Below are positions 35,273-43,205 of a DNA stretch of 43,205 bases, one piece after another (positions within the stretch are counted from its first letter, which is position 1; every line of letters starts with the position of its first letter). The stretch is from Caldithrix sp964532875 (GTDB lineage: Bacteria > Calditrichota > Calditrichia > Calditrichales > Calditrichaceae), in contig CAZHIZ010000010.1 in the NCBI GenBank assembly GCA_964532875.1, positions 1-43,205 of the forward strand. The letters are read 5' to 3'. The notes under the pieces are model-generated. The model did not search any database and was not told the origin of the DNA. It was given only the letters and a program-made list of their open reading frames with translations. The position numbers and the translations under genes were made by a program.

Positions 35273-35275
35273 GAT

Positions 35276-36634
35276 TTAATTTCCTATCTTTTTTAGCGTT
35301 AATCGATACACCGTTTTACAATTTTCATGCACGCGGTAACGCTCGTCCAGACGATGGCCGGCAATCCACACAATCGACGTGCCGTTACACACAAGAGGAA
35401 TTTCGTTTTTGCTCCATACGTCGATTTTTTGGTTAATGAAAAACTCTTTCACTTTTTGGCTTTTACCCATTCCCAGCGGATAAAATCGATCTCCGGCCTG
35501 CCAACGACGTACAATCAGAGGGAAACGAAGCGAATCGCCGCAAATAAATTCCACGTTTTTATCATTTGTAAAACGGACTTCTTCAGGCGCAATCTTTTGT
35601 ATTTCGATCTCAAACGCACCGAAGCGCACTTTTGTTTCCGTATCCAAAAGCACCGTCTCCGCTTGCGGCCGGACCTGCCGCAGAAAAACAGCTTTGTGCC
35701 GATCCTTCAACAAACGCACATCTTCGTACACGGTTAAAACAGCGCCACTGTGCGCCTGGCGCATGAATTGATCGATTTGCCTTAAGTACGTTTTTGAAAA
35801 CGAATAATTTAAGGGATAAAAGGCAGAAATACAATAATCGATCAGCCGATAGCGATACAAACGGTGTAAAGTTTCGTATTTTCGTAAATCAATCTCCAAT
35901 TTGTCGGAAGATTCAACCAAAAGAGCGGGCAATCGGTTCATGAACTCTTCTTCAAATAAGCCGTAAAATTCGTTAATTTCTGCGATGCTTTTGGCCAGAC
36001 CGTCGTAAAAGGAGGAGCCGAAAATCTCTTTGAAAACGGGTACAATCTGATGTCGAATTCGATTGCGTAAATATTTTAAAGAGGCATTGCTGGAATCCTG
36101 CACGAAGGGCAAATGACGTTCCCTGACGTATTGTTCAATTTCCGCTCGCCTGAAAAACAACAAGGGCCGAATGTAGGCCCCGCGTTTAAGTGGGATGCCG
36201 CGCAAGCCTTTTAAGGACGAGCCCTTTGCCAGACGCATGAGAAGCGTTTCGATATTGTCATTGAGAGTATGGGCCGTAGCCAATTTGGCTTGCGGGAAAG
36301 AAGCCAACAAGTCGTCGAACAGGCGATAGCGGGCCTGACGCAAAGTTGCTTCCGTGCTTTGGGCCGACATACCCTGCAAATGGAACACCCGTAAATCCAC
36401 ATTGCGTTGCGCACAAAAGGAACGCACAAAATGCTCGTCACGATCCGCCTCGGAGCCGCGAATTCCGTGATTGACGTGCACCGCTTTTACCGTTAAAGAA
36501 AGGTCTTTGGCCGCCGTTAAAAAAAGATCGAACAGGGCAACGGAATCCATACCGCCGGAAAGGGCTACAAAGATTAGATCGTTCGGAGAAATGAGCTGAT
36601 GTTTAGTGCAAGAGGCTAAAAAACGCTTGATCAA
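35276..36634 (-). CDS. tilS: tRNA(Ile)-lysidine synthase
   Basis: TilS converts the CAU anticodon of the minor tRNA-Ile to lysidine-AU so that it reads AUA. The PP-loop ATPase motif SGGMDS is near residue 26-31, the N-terminal ATPase domain continues to about residue 220, and the C-terminal tRNA-binding domain includes YPLGMGKSQKVKEFFINQKI. About 452 aa, normal length. The frame stays open back into the neighbouring tRNA gene, but translation cannot start there. In front of the conserved domain there is no in-frame ATG, and I choose the TTG at 36632-36634 (IKRFLASCTKHQ follows) with GAGA upstream. A TTG start directly behind two tRNA genes suggests low expression. Confidence 0.92.
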   Translation of the reverse strand: MIKRFLASCTKHQLISPNDLIFVALSGGMDSVALFDLFLTAAKDLSLTVKAVHVNHGIRGSEADRDEHFVRSFCAQRNVDLRVFHLQGMSAQSTEATLRQARYRLFDDLLASFPQAKLATAHTLNDNIETLLMRLAKGSSLKGLRGIPLKRGAYIRPLLFFRRAEIEQYVRERHLPFVQDSSNASLKYLRNRIRHQIVPVFKEIFGSSFYDGLAKSIAEINEFYGLFEEEFMNRLPALLVESSDKLEIDLRKYETLHRLYRYRLIDYCISAFYPLNYSFSKTYLRQIDQFMRQAHSGAVLTVYEDVRLLKDRHKAVFLRQVRPQAETVLLDTETKVRFGAFEIEIQKIAPEEVRFTNDKNVEFICGDSLRFPLIVRRWQAGDRFYPLGMGKSQKVKEFFINQKIDVWSKNEIPLVCNGTSIVWIAGHRLDERYRVHENCKTVYRLTLKKIGN

Positions 36635-36666
36635 AATACATTCTCGGATTTTCCCGATAAAAAAAG

Positions 36667-36739
36667 TAGCGGCGCAGGGACTTGAACCCCGGACACGAGG
36701 ATTATGATTCCTCTGCTCTGCCAACTGAGCTACGCCGCC
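36667..36739 (-). tRNA. tRNA-Met (CAT), elongator type
   Basis: Complete cloverleaf on the minus strand: acceptor GGCGGCG, D-stem GCTC/GAGC, anticodon stem GAGGA/TCCTC with loop ATCATAA (anticodon CAT), T-loop TTCAAGT, discriminator A. CCA is not encoded. G1 pairs with U72. It lacks the three G-C pairs of the initiator, and positions 4-5 are G-G rather than the C-C used by E. coli tRNA-Ile2, so elongator Met is the better call than the lysidine-modified tRNA-Ile. Confidence 0.9.
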
Positions 36740-36778
36740 ATCAAAAAATAGGTGATCTGACGACCACCCGTATTTTAG

Positions 36779-36852
<74 letters not shown>

Positions 36853-36885
36853 ATCAAATTGAAACCCTAATTTAAGGACAATTTT

Positions 36886-37938
36886 TTATTTTGTCAACCT
36901 TTTTATTAAGTCGTTCATAAATTCTTTTTCGCGTTGCAAACGGACTTGCAGGGTTACTGCCCCAAAGAAAATTCCGTTTACTTTTAGTTCCGCTTCCATT
37001 ACGGGAAGGAATTCTTGAATTTTAACCAAATCTTTTTCCGTACAAAGCAAACATTGCGCCCCGGTTTTGCGGCACAGATGTAACAGGTGAGACAAATCGT
37101 CTTCCGTGTAGCGGTAATGATCGGCAAAGGCAACCGTTTCCGCCAGCACGATTCCTTTTTGAGCCAACATCTCAAAAAAAGAAGAGGGATGGGCGATACC
37201 GGCAAAAGCCACAACGCGCTTACCGGCCCAGGCTTCGATTTTATTCTGCAAACCGAAAGAATCGTCCACCACGTCGCCCAATTCAAAATCAACGGTAAAC
37301 CGGCGCTGTGCGGGAATTAGGCGTGTCGCTAAATCGACTGCGTTCCCCTTACGTTGCAACAAATAGGTGGCCCGTTTCAAACGCCAGACCACCTCGCGCA
37401 AACGCCCCGTTGGCAACGGCCAATAATCCCAGAAAGTACCCGGGCGCCACAAAACAACATCCGCATCACGGGCAACCCGCCGATGCTGAAAAGCATCGTC
37501 CAAGATAATCAAGTCGGCGGCTTCGGTTAGCTCGATATGGCGCAAAGCCTTTTTGCGATTTTCCGAGACGAGAATAAAAGCATCCTTTACTTTATGCGCC
37601 ATTAACATGGGTTCATCACCCGCCGTTTGAACATCGCACAAAATTTTGCCCTGTTCGGCCACAATTTTCAGCCCGCGTCCCCTGCGTTTGTAACCGCGGC
37701 TTACGATGGCAATGCGTTTAAACCGCTGGCCCAGGTGTTGAGCCAGCCAAATGGTAAAGGGCGTTTTACCGGTCCCGCCCACGCTGATATTACCCACGGA
37801 AACTACCGGAATTTTGCTTTTGTAGGCCGGGAGCAGCCCCATGTCGTACAAAATATTGCGGATTTCGGTCAACAAACCGTAGCACAAAGAAACGGGAATC
37901 AGTACAATCCGCAAAAGGAGCAAAACGTAACGGCTCAT
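36886..37938 (-). CDS. lpxK: Tetraacyldisaccharide 4'-kinase
   Basis: LpxK phosphorylates the lipid A precursor disaccharide-1-phosphate at the 4' position on the inner face of the inner membrane. 350 aa. An N-terminal membrane helix (about 5-25) is followed by the P-loop VGNISVGGTGKTPF (48-61), then VSRGYKRRGRG and DDAFQHRRVARDADVVL, all family hallmarks. Its presence shows the organism makes lipid A and is a true diderm. It begins 9 nt after the flippase gene, suggesting joint expression of envelope genes. Confidence 0.96.
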   Translation of the reverse strand: MSRYVLLLLRIVLIPVSLCYGLLTEIRNILYDMGLLPAYKSKIPVVSVGNISVGGTGKTPFTIWLAQHLGQRFKRIAIVSRGYKRRGRGLKIVAEQGKILCDVQTAGDEPMLMAHKVKDAFILVSENRKKALRHIELTEAADLIILDDAFQHRRVARDADVVLWRPGTFWDYWPLPTGRLREVVWRLKRATYLLQRKGNAVDLATRLIPAQRRFTVDFELGDVVDDSFGLQNKIEAWAGKRVVAFAGIAHPSSFFEMLAQKGIVLAETVAFADHYRYTEDDLSHLLHLCRKTGAQCLLCTEKDLVKIQEFLPVMEAELKVNGIFFGAVTLQVRLQREKEFMNDLIKRLTK

Positions 37939-37947
37939 GAGACACCC

Positions 37948-39402
37948 TTAAGCACGTTTAATCCACTGGCGTAAAACATTCCATTCTTCGGGACGCAAAA
38001 AACGCAATCCCACAAATAGCAGCGGCGAACCGATCATGACGGCCAAACGCATCCAGATACCGGGCCGAATCCCGTAGTAAAAAGCAAGCACGGCCGTTAA
38101 ATAAAGCAAAATAAAGGCCACACGTCCGTATTCGTAAGGAATATAATAAATTTTTTGATTGGCAATAAAAATACTTAGGGCCATAATCAGGTAGCTGATC
38201 AGGGTTGCGTAAGCCGCCCCCATAATACCGTAACGGGGCATTAAATACAAATTGCTTACCACATTAACAAGCGCCGCCAAACCGGTAAAAATAATCATGT
38301 ACCTGGTTTTTTTGCGAATGTAAATACCCACCGTAAAGTTAACATACATCCCGTAAAACAAATAGGAGCTGAGAATAATGGGAATTATTTTAGTGCCGCT
38401 CCAATACATGTGCCCCATTAACGTTTTCCCGCCCGGCAGGGGTAACCGCACCAAATAATCGATGGAAAAACTGCCTAAAATAATAACCATGGCGCCGATC
38501 AACGTAAAATAGGTTAAGACGCGGGCGTAAATTTTCCTGGCCTCCGGCTGCCGGGCAATTTTCAGAAAAAACGGTTGCCAGGCATTGCGAAAGGCAATAA
38601 CCACCAGAAGCAACAGAGAACCGAATTTGTAATTAGCCGAATACAATCCCAACAAATCTTTGTTCAGTAAAATGCGCATCAAATATTTGTCGCTTACTTC
38701 CACCGTTAAATAGGCCAGGCCGTTGGGTAAAATGGGCAAGCCGAACAGAAGCAATGTTTTGAACACATCACCGCTCCACCGCCCCTGTAAATAACGCTGT
38801 TGAAAGGGCAGCAAGGCCAATAAATTGATGACGGAGGCAATTAGATTGGCATACAAAATTCCCGTAACGCCTTTGTGCAAAACAACCACAAAAAGAAGAT
38901 TCAGTAACAATTCCAGCGTAAAACGGCCGATGCGAAAAGCAGAGTAAAGGACGGAACGTTCCTCGGCACGTAAAACCAGATAGGGCAAGTTCCCGATGGA
39001 ATCGAAAAACAAAATACCGGCGCTAAGGCGAATAAGCAAAGCGTAATGCGCACCGCCGAAAACAATGGTGCCCAATTGCGGGGCAAATACGTACAAAACA
39101 AGGGAAAGGAAAACGGCATTGACCACCACTCCTTTAAAACCCGTGGTGTAAACATCTTTTCGCCGGAATTTGCCCAGGAAAAAGTAACGCAAGATGGCGG
39201 AATCCATGCCATAGAGATAAACGAAATTCATAAAAGCCGTAAACGTGTACACCAGAGCCAAATCGCCGTATTGACTTTTGGAGGCCAAATAGGACGGATC
39301 GGTGTAAATGGGCAGCATGATAAAGCCCAGTGCACGCTGCATGAACGTGCTAATGGTGTAAATAGAAGAATGGCGGGCTAAGTTTTTAATGTGTTCAATC
39401 AT
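37948..39402 (-). CDS. Polysaccharide flippase, Wzx/MATE-like
   Basis: 484 aa integral membrane protein with about 12-14 hydrophobic helices over its whole length and few charged loops, typical of the polysaccharide synthesis/oligosaccharide flippase family. The start has the usual N-terminal pattern (SSIYTISTFMQRALGFIMLPIYT). Such proteins move lipid-linked sugar units across the inner membrane. The exact glycan is unknown, and no sugar-transferase cluster is next to it. The ATG overlaps the last 8 nt of aroQ. Confidence 0.88.
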   Translation of the reverse strand: MIEHIKNLARHSSIYTISTFMQRALGFIMLPIYTDPSYLASKSQYGDLALVYTFTAFMNFVYLYGMDSAILRYFFLGKFRRKDVYTTGFKGVVVNAVFLSLVLYVFAPQLGTIVFGGAHYALLIRLSAGILFFDSIGNLPYLVLRAEERSVLYSAFRIGRFTLELLLNLLFVVVLHKGVTGILYANLIASVINLLALLPFQQRYLQGRWSGDVFKTLLLFGLPILPNGLAYLTVEVSDKYLMRILLNKDLLGLYSANYKFGSLLLLVVIAFRNAWQPFFLKIARQPEARKIYARVLTYFTLIGAMVIILGSFSIDYLVRLPLPGGKTLMGHMYWSGTKIIPIILSSYLFYGMYVNFTVGIYIRKKTRYMIIFTGLAALVNVVSNLYLMPRYGIMGAAYATLISYLIMALSIFIANQKIYYIPYEYGRVAFILLYLTAVLAFYYGIRPGIWMRLAVMIGSPLLFVGLRFLRPEEWNVLRQWIKRA

Positions 39403-39835
39403 GATTCAGTCGTTTGATTTTATGCGCCAACGCCTGAACGGCTAAAACGTACCCGTAGGCACCGAATCCCGTAATCGTCCCCTGGCACACCTCGCTAACG
39501 ACCGAGCGTTGCCGAAATGCCTCACGGGAGGCAATATTGCTTAAATGCACTTCCACCACGGGAATCGTGCAGGCTTCGATGGCATCACGCAGGGCGTACG
39601 AATAATGGGTTAAAGCACCGGGATTGATGACAATGCCCTCGAATTGCGTCATGGCCTGATGAATGCGATCGATAATCGCCCCTTCGTGATTGCTCTGGAA
39701 AAATTCCAACTGCACTTTTTTAAAATAGTCCTGCACAAAGGTATTCAACTCGTTTAACGATCGATGGCCGTAAAAATCGGGATTGCGTTTTCCCAGAAGA
39801 TTAAGATTGGGGCCGTTGATGATTAGTATTTTCAT
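39395..39835 (-). CDS. aroQ: 3-Dehydroquinate dehydratase, type II
   Basis: Third step of the shikimate pathway. 146 aa, normal for the dodecameric type II enzyme. The N-terminal INGPNLNLLGKRNPDFYG contains the catalytic Tyr22, and EVHLSNI contains the catalytic His97. I start at 39835 (MKILIINGP), which has AGGAAGG upstream. An ATG seven codons earlier adds residues absent from the family. The stop overlaps the flippase start. It lies two genes from aroB-aroK. Confidence 0.96.
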   Translation of the reverse strand: MKILIINGPNLNLLGKRNPDFYGHRSLNELNTFVQDYFKKVQLEFFQSNHEGAIIDRIHQAMTQFEGIVINPGALTHYSYALRDAIEACTIPVVEVHLSNIASREAFRQRSVVSEVCQGTITGFGAYGYVLAVQALAHKIKRLNHD

Positions 39836-39915
39836 AACCCTTCCTTTTTCTGTCATTGGTCAAATATCTCCCTTTCAACAATGAAATCTTTTGGACAGCC
39901 AAGATGAACTTGCCG

Positions 39916-40680
39916 TTAAAGCTCTAATTCCAGCCCGTCATAAGCAAAGGCCATTTGCCCGGGTAACATGCTCCCGTGACGCTCATGGTCCAAAATGTGG
40001 CTGATGTGCGTAAAATATGTTCGCCGGGCCCCTATTTTTCTGGCCTCGGTGACGGCCTCGCCCAAACTGAAATGGGACGGATGGCGTTTCTCGCGCAAAG
40101 CGTCCAGCACCAAAACATCCAACCCCTGCAGCAAGGCATAGCTCGATTCCGGAATGCGATTGACATCCGTGCAATAGGCAAAATTTCCGATGCGATAGCC
40201 TAAAATGGTTTGTTCACCATGGAGCAAGGGGATCGGCGTAACCCGGATTACCGAAACGTCAAACGGCCCATTTACAACATGGGCCGAAAGATTCGGAATT
40301 CCTTTTTGGATTGCAACATCGGGCGCGGCAAAAGCGTAATCGAAAACTTTGATCAATCGTTCCATGGTTGAAGCATTACCATAGGCCGGAATGCGTTTTT
40401 TCATCAAATAGTTAAAGCGCCGGATTTCGTCCAGGCCGAACACATGATCCGCATGGGCATGGGTGTACAAAATGGCGTCGATACGCGGGAAAGGTTTGCG
40501 CAGCATTTGTTGCCGCAAATCCGGCGTCGTATCGATCAACAAAAACGTCTTGTCGATTGTAATCATGATCGAAGAACGCAGGCGCTTGTTCTTAGGATTT
40601 TCTGAGGTACATACCGCACAATGGCAATTGATCACGGGAACACCACCCGATGTACCTGTTCCCAGAAATGTAACACGCAT
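39916..40680 (-). CDS. Metallo-beta-lactamase-fold hydrolase, PhnP-like
   Basis: 254 aa. The start VTFLGTGTSGGVPV, the zinc-binding cysteines CHCAVC (Cys19, 21, 24) and the metal motif HAHADH (74-79) match the PhnP family of phosphodiesterases (cyclic ribose phosphate in phosphonate breakdown, or 2',3'-cyclic nucleotides). Further metal ligands follow in TDVNR and the ThisH near the end (FTHISHILDHERH). No other phosphonate genes are nearby, so the natural substrate is uncertain. Intergenic spaces on both sides (80 and 140 nt) suggest it may have its own promoter. Confidence 0.87.
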   Translation of the reverse strand: MRVTFLGTGTSGGVPVINCHCAVCTSENPKNKRLRSSIMITIDKTFLLIDTTPDLRQQMLRKPFPRIDAILYTHAHADHVFGLDEIRRFNYLMKKRIPAYGNASTMERLIKVFDYAFAAPDVAIQKGIPNLSAHVVNGPFDVSVIRVTPIPLLHGEQTILGYRIGNFAYCTDVNRIPESSYALLQGLDVLVLDALREKRHPSHFSLGEAVTEARKIGARRTYFTHISHILDHERHGSMLPGQMAFAYDGLELEL

Positions 40681-40820
40681 TCCAATTTACCCTTTGTTTG
40701 ACCACTTGTTTGCCATGTTGCCGAGTCGCAGCAAGTTCATGCGCAAACCCGATTCCGGCTCAATAAGCCACCTTTTACCGCTCTGGCATTCCAATGTTGT
40801 ACAAACCAAAGCCACACCTT

Positions 40821-41915
40821 TTATTCTGCTTCCGGCATACGCAAAATTTCAAAGGCCTGTTTTAACAAATTGATATTTTCCACCCGATGAAAGGCGTACG
40901 CTCCGATTCGCTTCATTAAAACCAGGCGTACCTTACCCTGCTTAACCTTTTTATCCAGGGTCATGCGTTGCACCAGAGCTTCGATATTTAATGCCGAGGC
41001 ATCGAAGGGGATGGGAACCCTGTTCAGTAAGCTTAAGCCCTGTTTGAAATCGGATTCGGGCAGCAGCTTGATTAAACGGGCATAATGCAAGGCACATTTC
41101 ATGCCCAGAATAACCGCCTCGCCGTGCTTCAATTCGCCGAAATGATATTCCGCTTCCAGAGCATGGCCGAAGGTGTGGCCGAAGTTGAGCACCATACGCA
41201 ATCCGCCTTCTTTTTCGTCCTGCATGACGATGCGTGCCTTTTCCTTAGCCGATTCCAAAATCAGGTGTTGCAGAACGGAATCGTCTTTGTGCAGCGCTTT
41301 TTCCAAATGGTTCGTTAAATATTCGAATAATGAACGATTTAAAACCATTCCGTATTTGATGACTTCCCCCAATCCGCAACGGATTTCGGCATCATCCAAT
41401 GTTTGTAAAACATGCGCATCGCTGAATACAAATAACGGCTGTTTAAAAGCACCGATTAAATTTTTCCCCAGAGGGTGATTAATGCCGGTTTTACCGCCGA
41501 TGCTGCTATCTACCTGAGCCAATAAGGTGGTCGGCACCTGAACCAAAGCCACACCGCGTAAATAAGTGGCTGCCACGAAACCGGCCAGATCACCGACTAC
41601 GCCGCCCCCGAAAGCAATAATCAAACTACCGCGCTCGAACCGATTTTCCAGCAGGCGGGTGTACACTTCCTGCAACTGCTCAAAGGACTTGGCCTTTTCA
41701 CCGTCCGGCACGAAAACTTGTAAAATCTGTACATCGGCCGGCAATTGGTCCATCAAGGTAGCCCCGTGCAGAGCAAACACTTTTTCATTGGTAATCACGG
41801 CAATTTGATCGCCCGCATAGTAAGTGCGCAATATTTTATTGAATTGATCAAAAATCCCGCTGCCCACAAAAATCGGGTAGCTTTCTTTCTCCAGATGTAA
41901 ATCAATGCGCTGCAT
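40821..41915 (-). CDS. aroB: 3-Dehydroquinate synthase
   Basis: Second step of the shikimate pathway, NAD+- and metal-dependent. 364 aa. The NAD-binding stretch PDGEKAKS (70-77), the glycine-rich loop GGGVVGDLAGF (103-113), PTTLLAQVDSSIGGKTGIN (128-146), and the metal ligands in GLGEVIKYG and NFGHTFGHALE are all present. The start overlaps the end of aroK by 14 nt, so aroK and aroB are translationally coupled, a common arrangement. Confidence 0.97.
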   Translation of the reverse strand: MQRIDLHLEKESYPIFVGSGIFDQFNKILRTYYAGDQIAVITNEKVFALHGATLMDQLPADVQILQVFVPDGEKAKSFEQLQEVYTRLLENRFERGSLIIAFGGGVVGDLAGFVAATYLRGVALVQVPTTLLAQVDSSIGGKTGINHPLGKNLIGAFKQPLFVFSDAHVLQTLDDAEIRCGLGEVIKYGMVLNRSLFEYLTNHLEKALHKDDSVLQHLILESAKEKARIVMQDEKEGGLRMVLNFGHTFGHALEAEYHFGELKHGEAVILGMKCALHYARLIKLLPESDFKQGLSLLNRVPIPFDASALNIEALVQRMTLDKKVKQGKVRLVLMKRIGAYAFHRVENINLLKQAFEILRMPEAE

Positions 41916-42462
41916 AATTTTGTTTCCAATATTGATTAAGTTGGGTTATGATTTCTTCGGCCACCTGTTCGGCTTCCAGACCGTCCCGTTGCACCACGAT
42001 ATCGGCCTGGAGATAGATCGGTTCACGTTCCTTAAGTAAATCGCGAATACGCTGTAACAAAGCATGTTCACGATCCGAGGCGGAAGATATGTTCAAAAGC
42101 GGCCTTTTGTCGGTGTGCTTGACGCGCTGCAACAGATTTTCCGGCGTACTTTGTAAATAGATCAACACGCCCGTTTGCCGAACCAAATGTAACGTTTGCG
42201 CATTATTCAAGGCGCCCCCGCCCAGAGAAATTACTCGAGGCAACGGATCATGGCATAGCCGGGCAATAGTCTCCTGCTCCAATTGGCGGAAAACGGATTC
42301 GCCCTGCTCGTCAAAAATCGCTTTGACGGATTTCCCGCTTTTCACTTCGATTTCCTTATCGGTATCTACGAAGGGGAAATTTAGCAATCGGGCCAAATGA
42401 CGTCCCACCCGCGATTTTCCCGCTCCCATGAAACCGGTCAAAAAAATATGTTTTTTCGCCAT
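41902..42462 (-). CDS. aroK: Shikimate kinase
   Basis: Phosphorylates shikimate at the 3-OH, shikimate pathway. 186 aa, normal length. The P-loop GFMGAGKS is at residues 10-17, FVDTDKEIE (shikimate binding) follows, then SLGGGALN and the lid/Arg region TDKRPLL. It lies 12 nt behind rnhB and overlaps aroB. Confidence 0.97.
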   Translation of the reverse strand: MAKKHIFLTGFMGAGKSRVGRHLARLLNFPFVDTDKEIEVKSGKSVKAIFDEQGESVFRQLEQETIARLCHDPLPRVISLGGGALNNAQTLHLVRQTGVLIYLQSTPENLLQRVKHTDKRPLLNISSASDREHALLQRIRDLLKEREPIYLQADIVVQRDGLEAEQVAEEIITQLNQYWKQNYAAH

Positions 42463-42474
42463 AATCCGTTCGAT

Positions 42475-43176
42475 TTAAAATAGACGTGTTTGTTCCTGCA
42501 TTAACCGTCGGATGAATTTCCGACGATGAATGGGGCACGGCCCCAATTGCACGATTTTTTCACGATGGGCTTTGGTTCCGTAACCTTTGTGTTTCTCAAA
42601 GCCGTATTGCGGAAAGAGCCTGGCATATTCTTCCATTATGCGATCTCTTTGCACTTTTGCCAAAATGGAAGCCGCCGCGATAACCTGAGACCGGCCATCA
42701 CCTTTAACAACGGCGCGTCCGTTCATTTTTTCTCCGTTTTTACTATGGCTAAAAAGCGGAAAATCCCGGCCATCAACCAAAATAAAATCCGGCTGAGGAA
42801 TCAATTTTTCCAGAGCGCGCTGCATGGCTAAAAAAGTGGCCTGCAAAATATTAAGTCGTTGAATTTCTTCCACACTGGCACTGGCAATGCCGAACGAAAG
42901 AGCCACTTTTTGAATTTGATCAAATAGTTTTTCTCTCCGAGAGGCGGAAAGTTTTTTGGAATCGTTCAGTCCCGGAATTTCAACATTCGGTTCTAAAATG
43001 ACCGCTGCCGCCACAACCGGCCCGGCCAGGGGGCCCCGCCCTGCTTCATCGATTCCTGCTAAAAAGCGAATGCCGTTTTGCCGAAATTGTCGATCGAATG
43101 CTGCTAACGGCATTTTTTGTTCAGCGAATTGCACCAATTTTTTACCTACTTTTATTTGAAACGAATTTAAAGGCAT
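42475..43176 (-). CDS. rnhB: Ribonuclease HII
   Basis: Cleaves the RNA strand of RNA-DNA hybrids, including single ribonucleotides in DNA. 233 aa. The catalytic pair Asp43-Glu44 lies in GIDEAGRGPLAGPVV, followed by NDSKKLS and ILVDGRDFP, with HKGYGTKAHRE near the end. The first 38 residues before the core are longer than in many homologs, but the ATG at 43176 is the only candidate far from the core; a later Met at residue 22 is possible. First gene of the minus-strand run within the window. Confidence 0.96.
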   Translation of the reverse strand: MPLNSFQIKVGKKLVQFAEQKMPLAAFDRQFRQNGIRFLAGIDEAGRGPLAGPVVAAAVILEPNVEIPGLNDSKKLSASRREKLFDQIQKVALSFGIASASVEEIQRLNILQATFLAMQRALEKLIPQPDFILVDGRDFPLFSHSKNGEKMNGRAVVKGDGRSQVIAAASILAKVQRDRIMEEYARLFPQYGFEKHKGYGTKAHREKIVQLGPCPIHRRKFIRRLMQEQTRLF

Positions 43177-43205
43177 TCGGGGATTAATTCAAATTAGAGG
43201 ATTTG

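Noticed and set aside
36635..36724. Longer tilS start inside the tRNA-Met gene
   Set aside because: The extra 30 residues are a translation of the tRNA and spacer and do not resemble the TilS family.

Overview
The window looks like part of a Gram-negative genome of the FCB superphylum (Bacteroidota/Ignavibacteria/Calditrichota side). A Calditrichota-like member is my best guess, from gene content rather than any marker gene. The reasons are a lipid A kinase (LpxK), a PorU/PorV pair and several proteins with C-terminal sorting domains of the type IX secretion system (T9SS), FCB-style Met tRNAs, and moderate GC. The sequence is a scaffold with two 100-N gaps (4086-4185 and 25394-25493). The second gap cuts through porU and is flanked by an exact 55-bp duplication, so it is an assembly artefact.

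Layout. 1-4010 (+): leader region, then etfB, etfA and a 574-aa acyl-CoA dehydrogenase, a fatty-acid or amino-acid oxidation unit. 4235-6404 (+): two-gene NatAB-like ABC exporter. 6421-7249: a REP-associated tyrosine transposase (RAYT) on the minus strand between two inverted REP-like hairpin doublets, at the point where the strand bias flips. Every protein gene from here to the end is on the minus strand. 7261-17947: three tandem paralogous giant secreted proteins (about 1,120 aa) with T9SS sorting tails. 18265-20665: two paralogous outer-membrane barrel proteins ending in a coiled coil. 20833-28333: a tightly coupled set porU, porV, Fn3 lipoprotein and SLBB protein (transcribed right to left). 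28516-32086: TPR membrane protein, folP and the diadenylate cyclase cdaA. 32577-43176: housekeeping genes rnhB, aroK, aroB, PhnP-like hydrolase, aroQ, polysaccharide flippase, lpxK, tRNA-fMet, tRNA-Met, tilS, hpt and ftsH, closed by a clear terminator.

How it fits together. The middle 21 kb is a cell-surface region. PorU (gingipain-like sortase) and PorV (outer-membrane shuttle) are the T9SS attachment machinery, and the three giant proteins downstream carry the tail that this machinery recognises. The lipoprotein and the SLBB protein sit in the same coupled transcript as PorU/PorV and may be lineage-specific accessories. The barrel/coiled-coil pair lies between machinery and cargo, and I cannot assign it a function. 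The most unusual non-coding signals are the RAYT/REP unit, a heptanucleotide array found at three places (two of them abutting stop codons of the giant genes), and a 153-bp MITE-like element upstream of the ftsH terminator.
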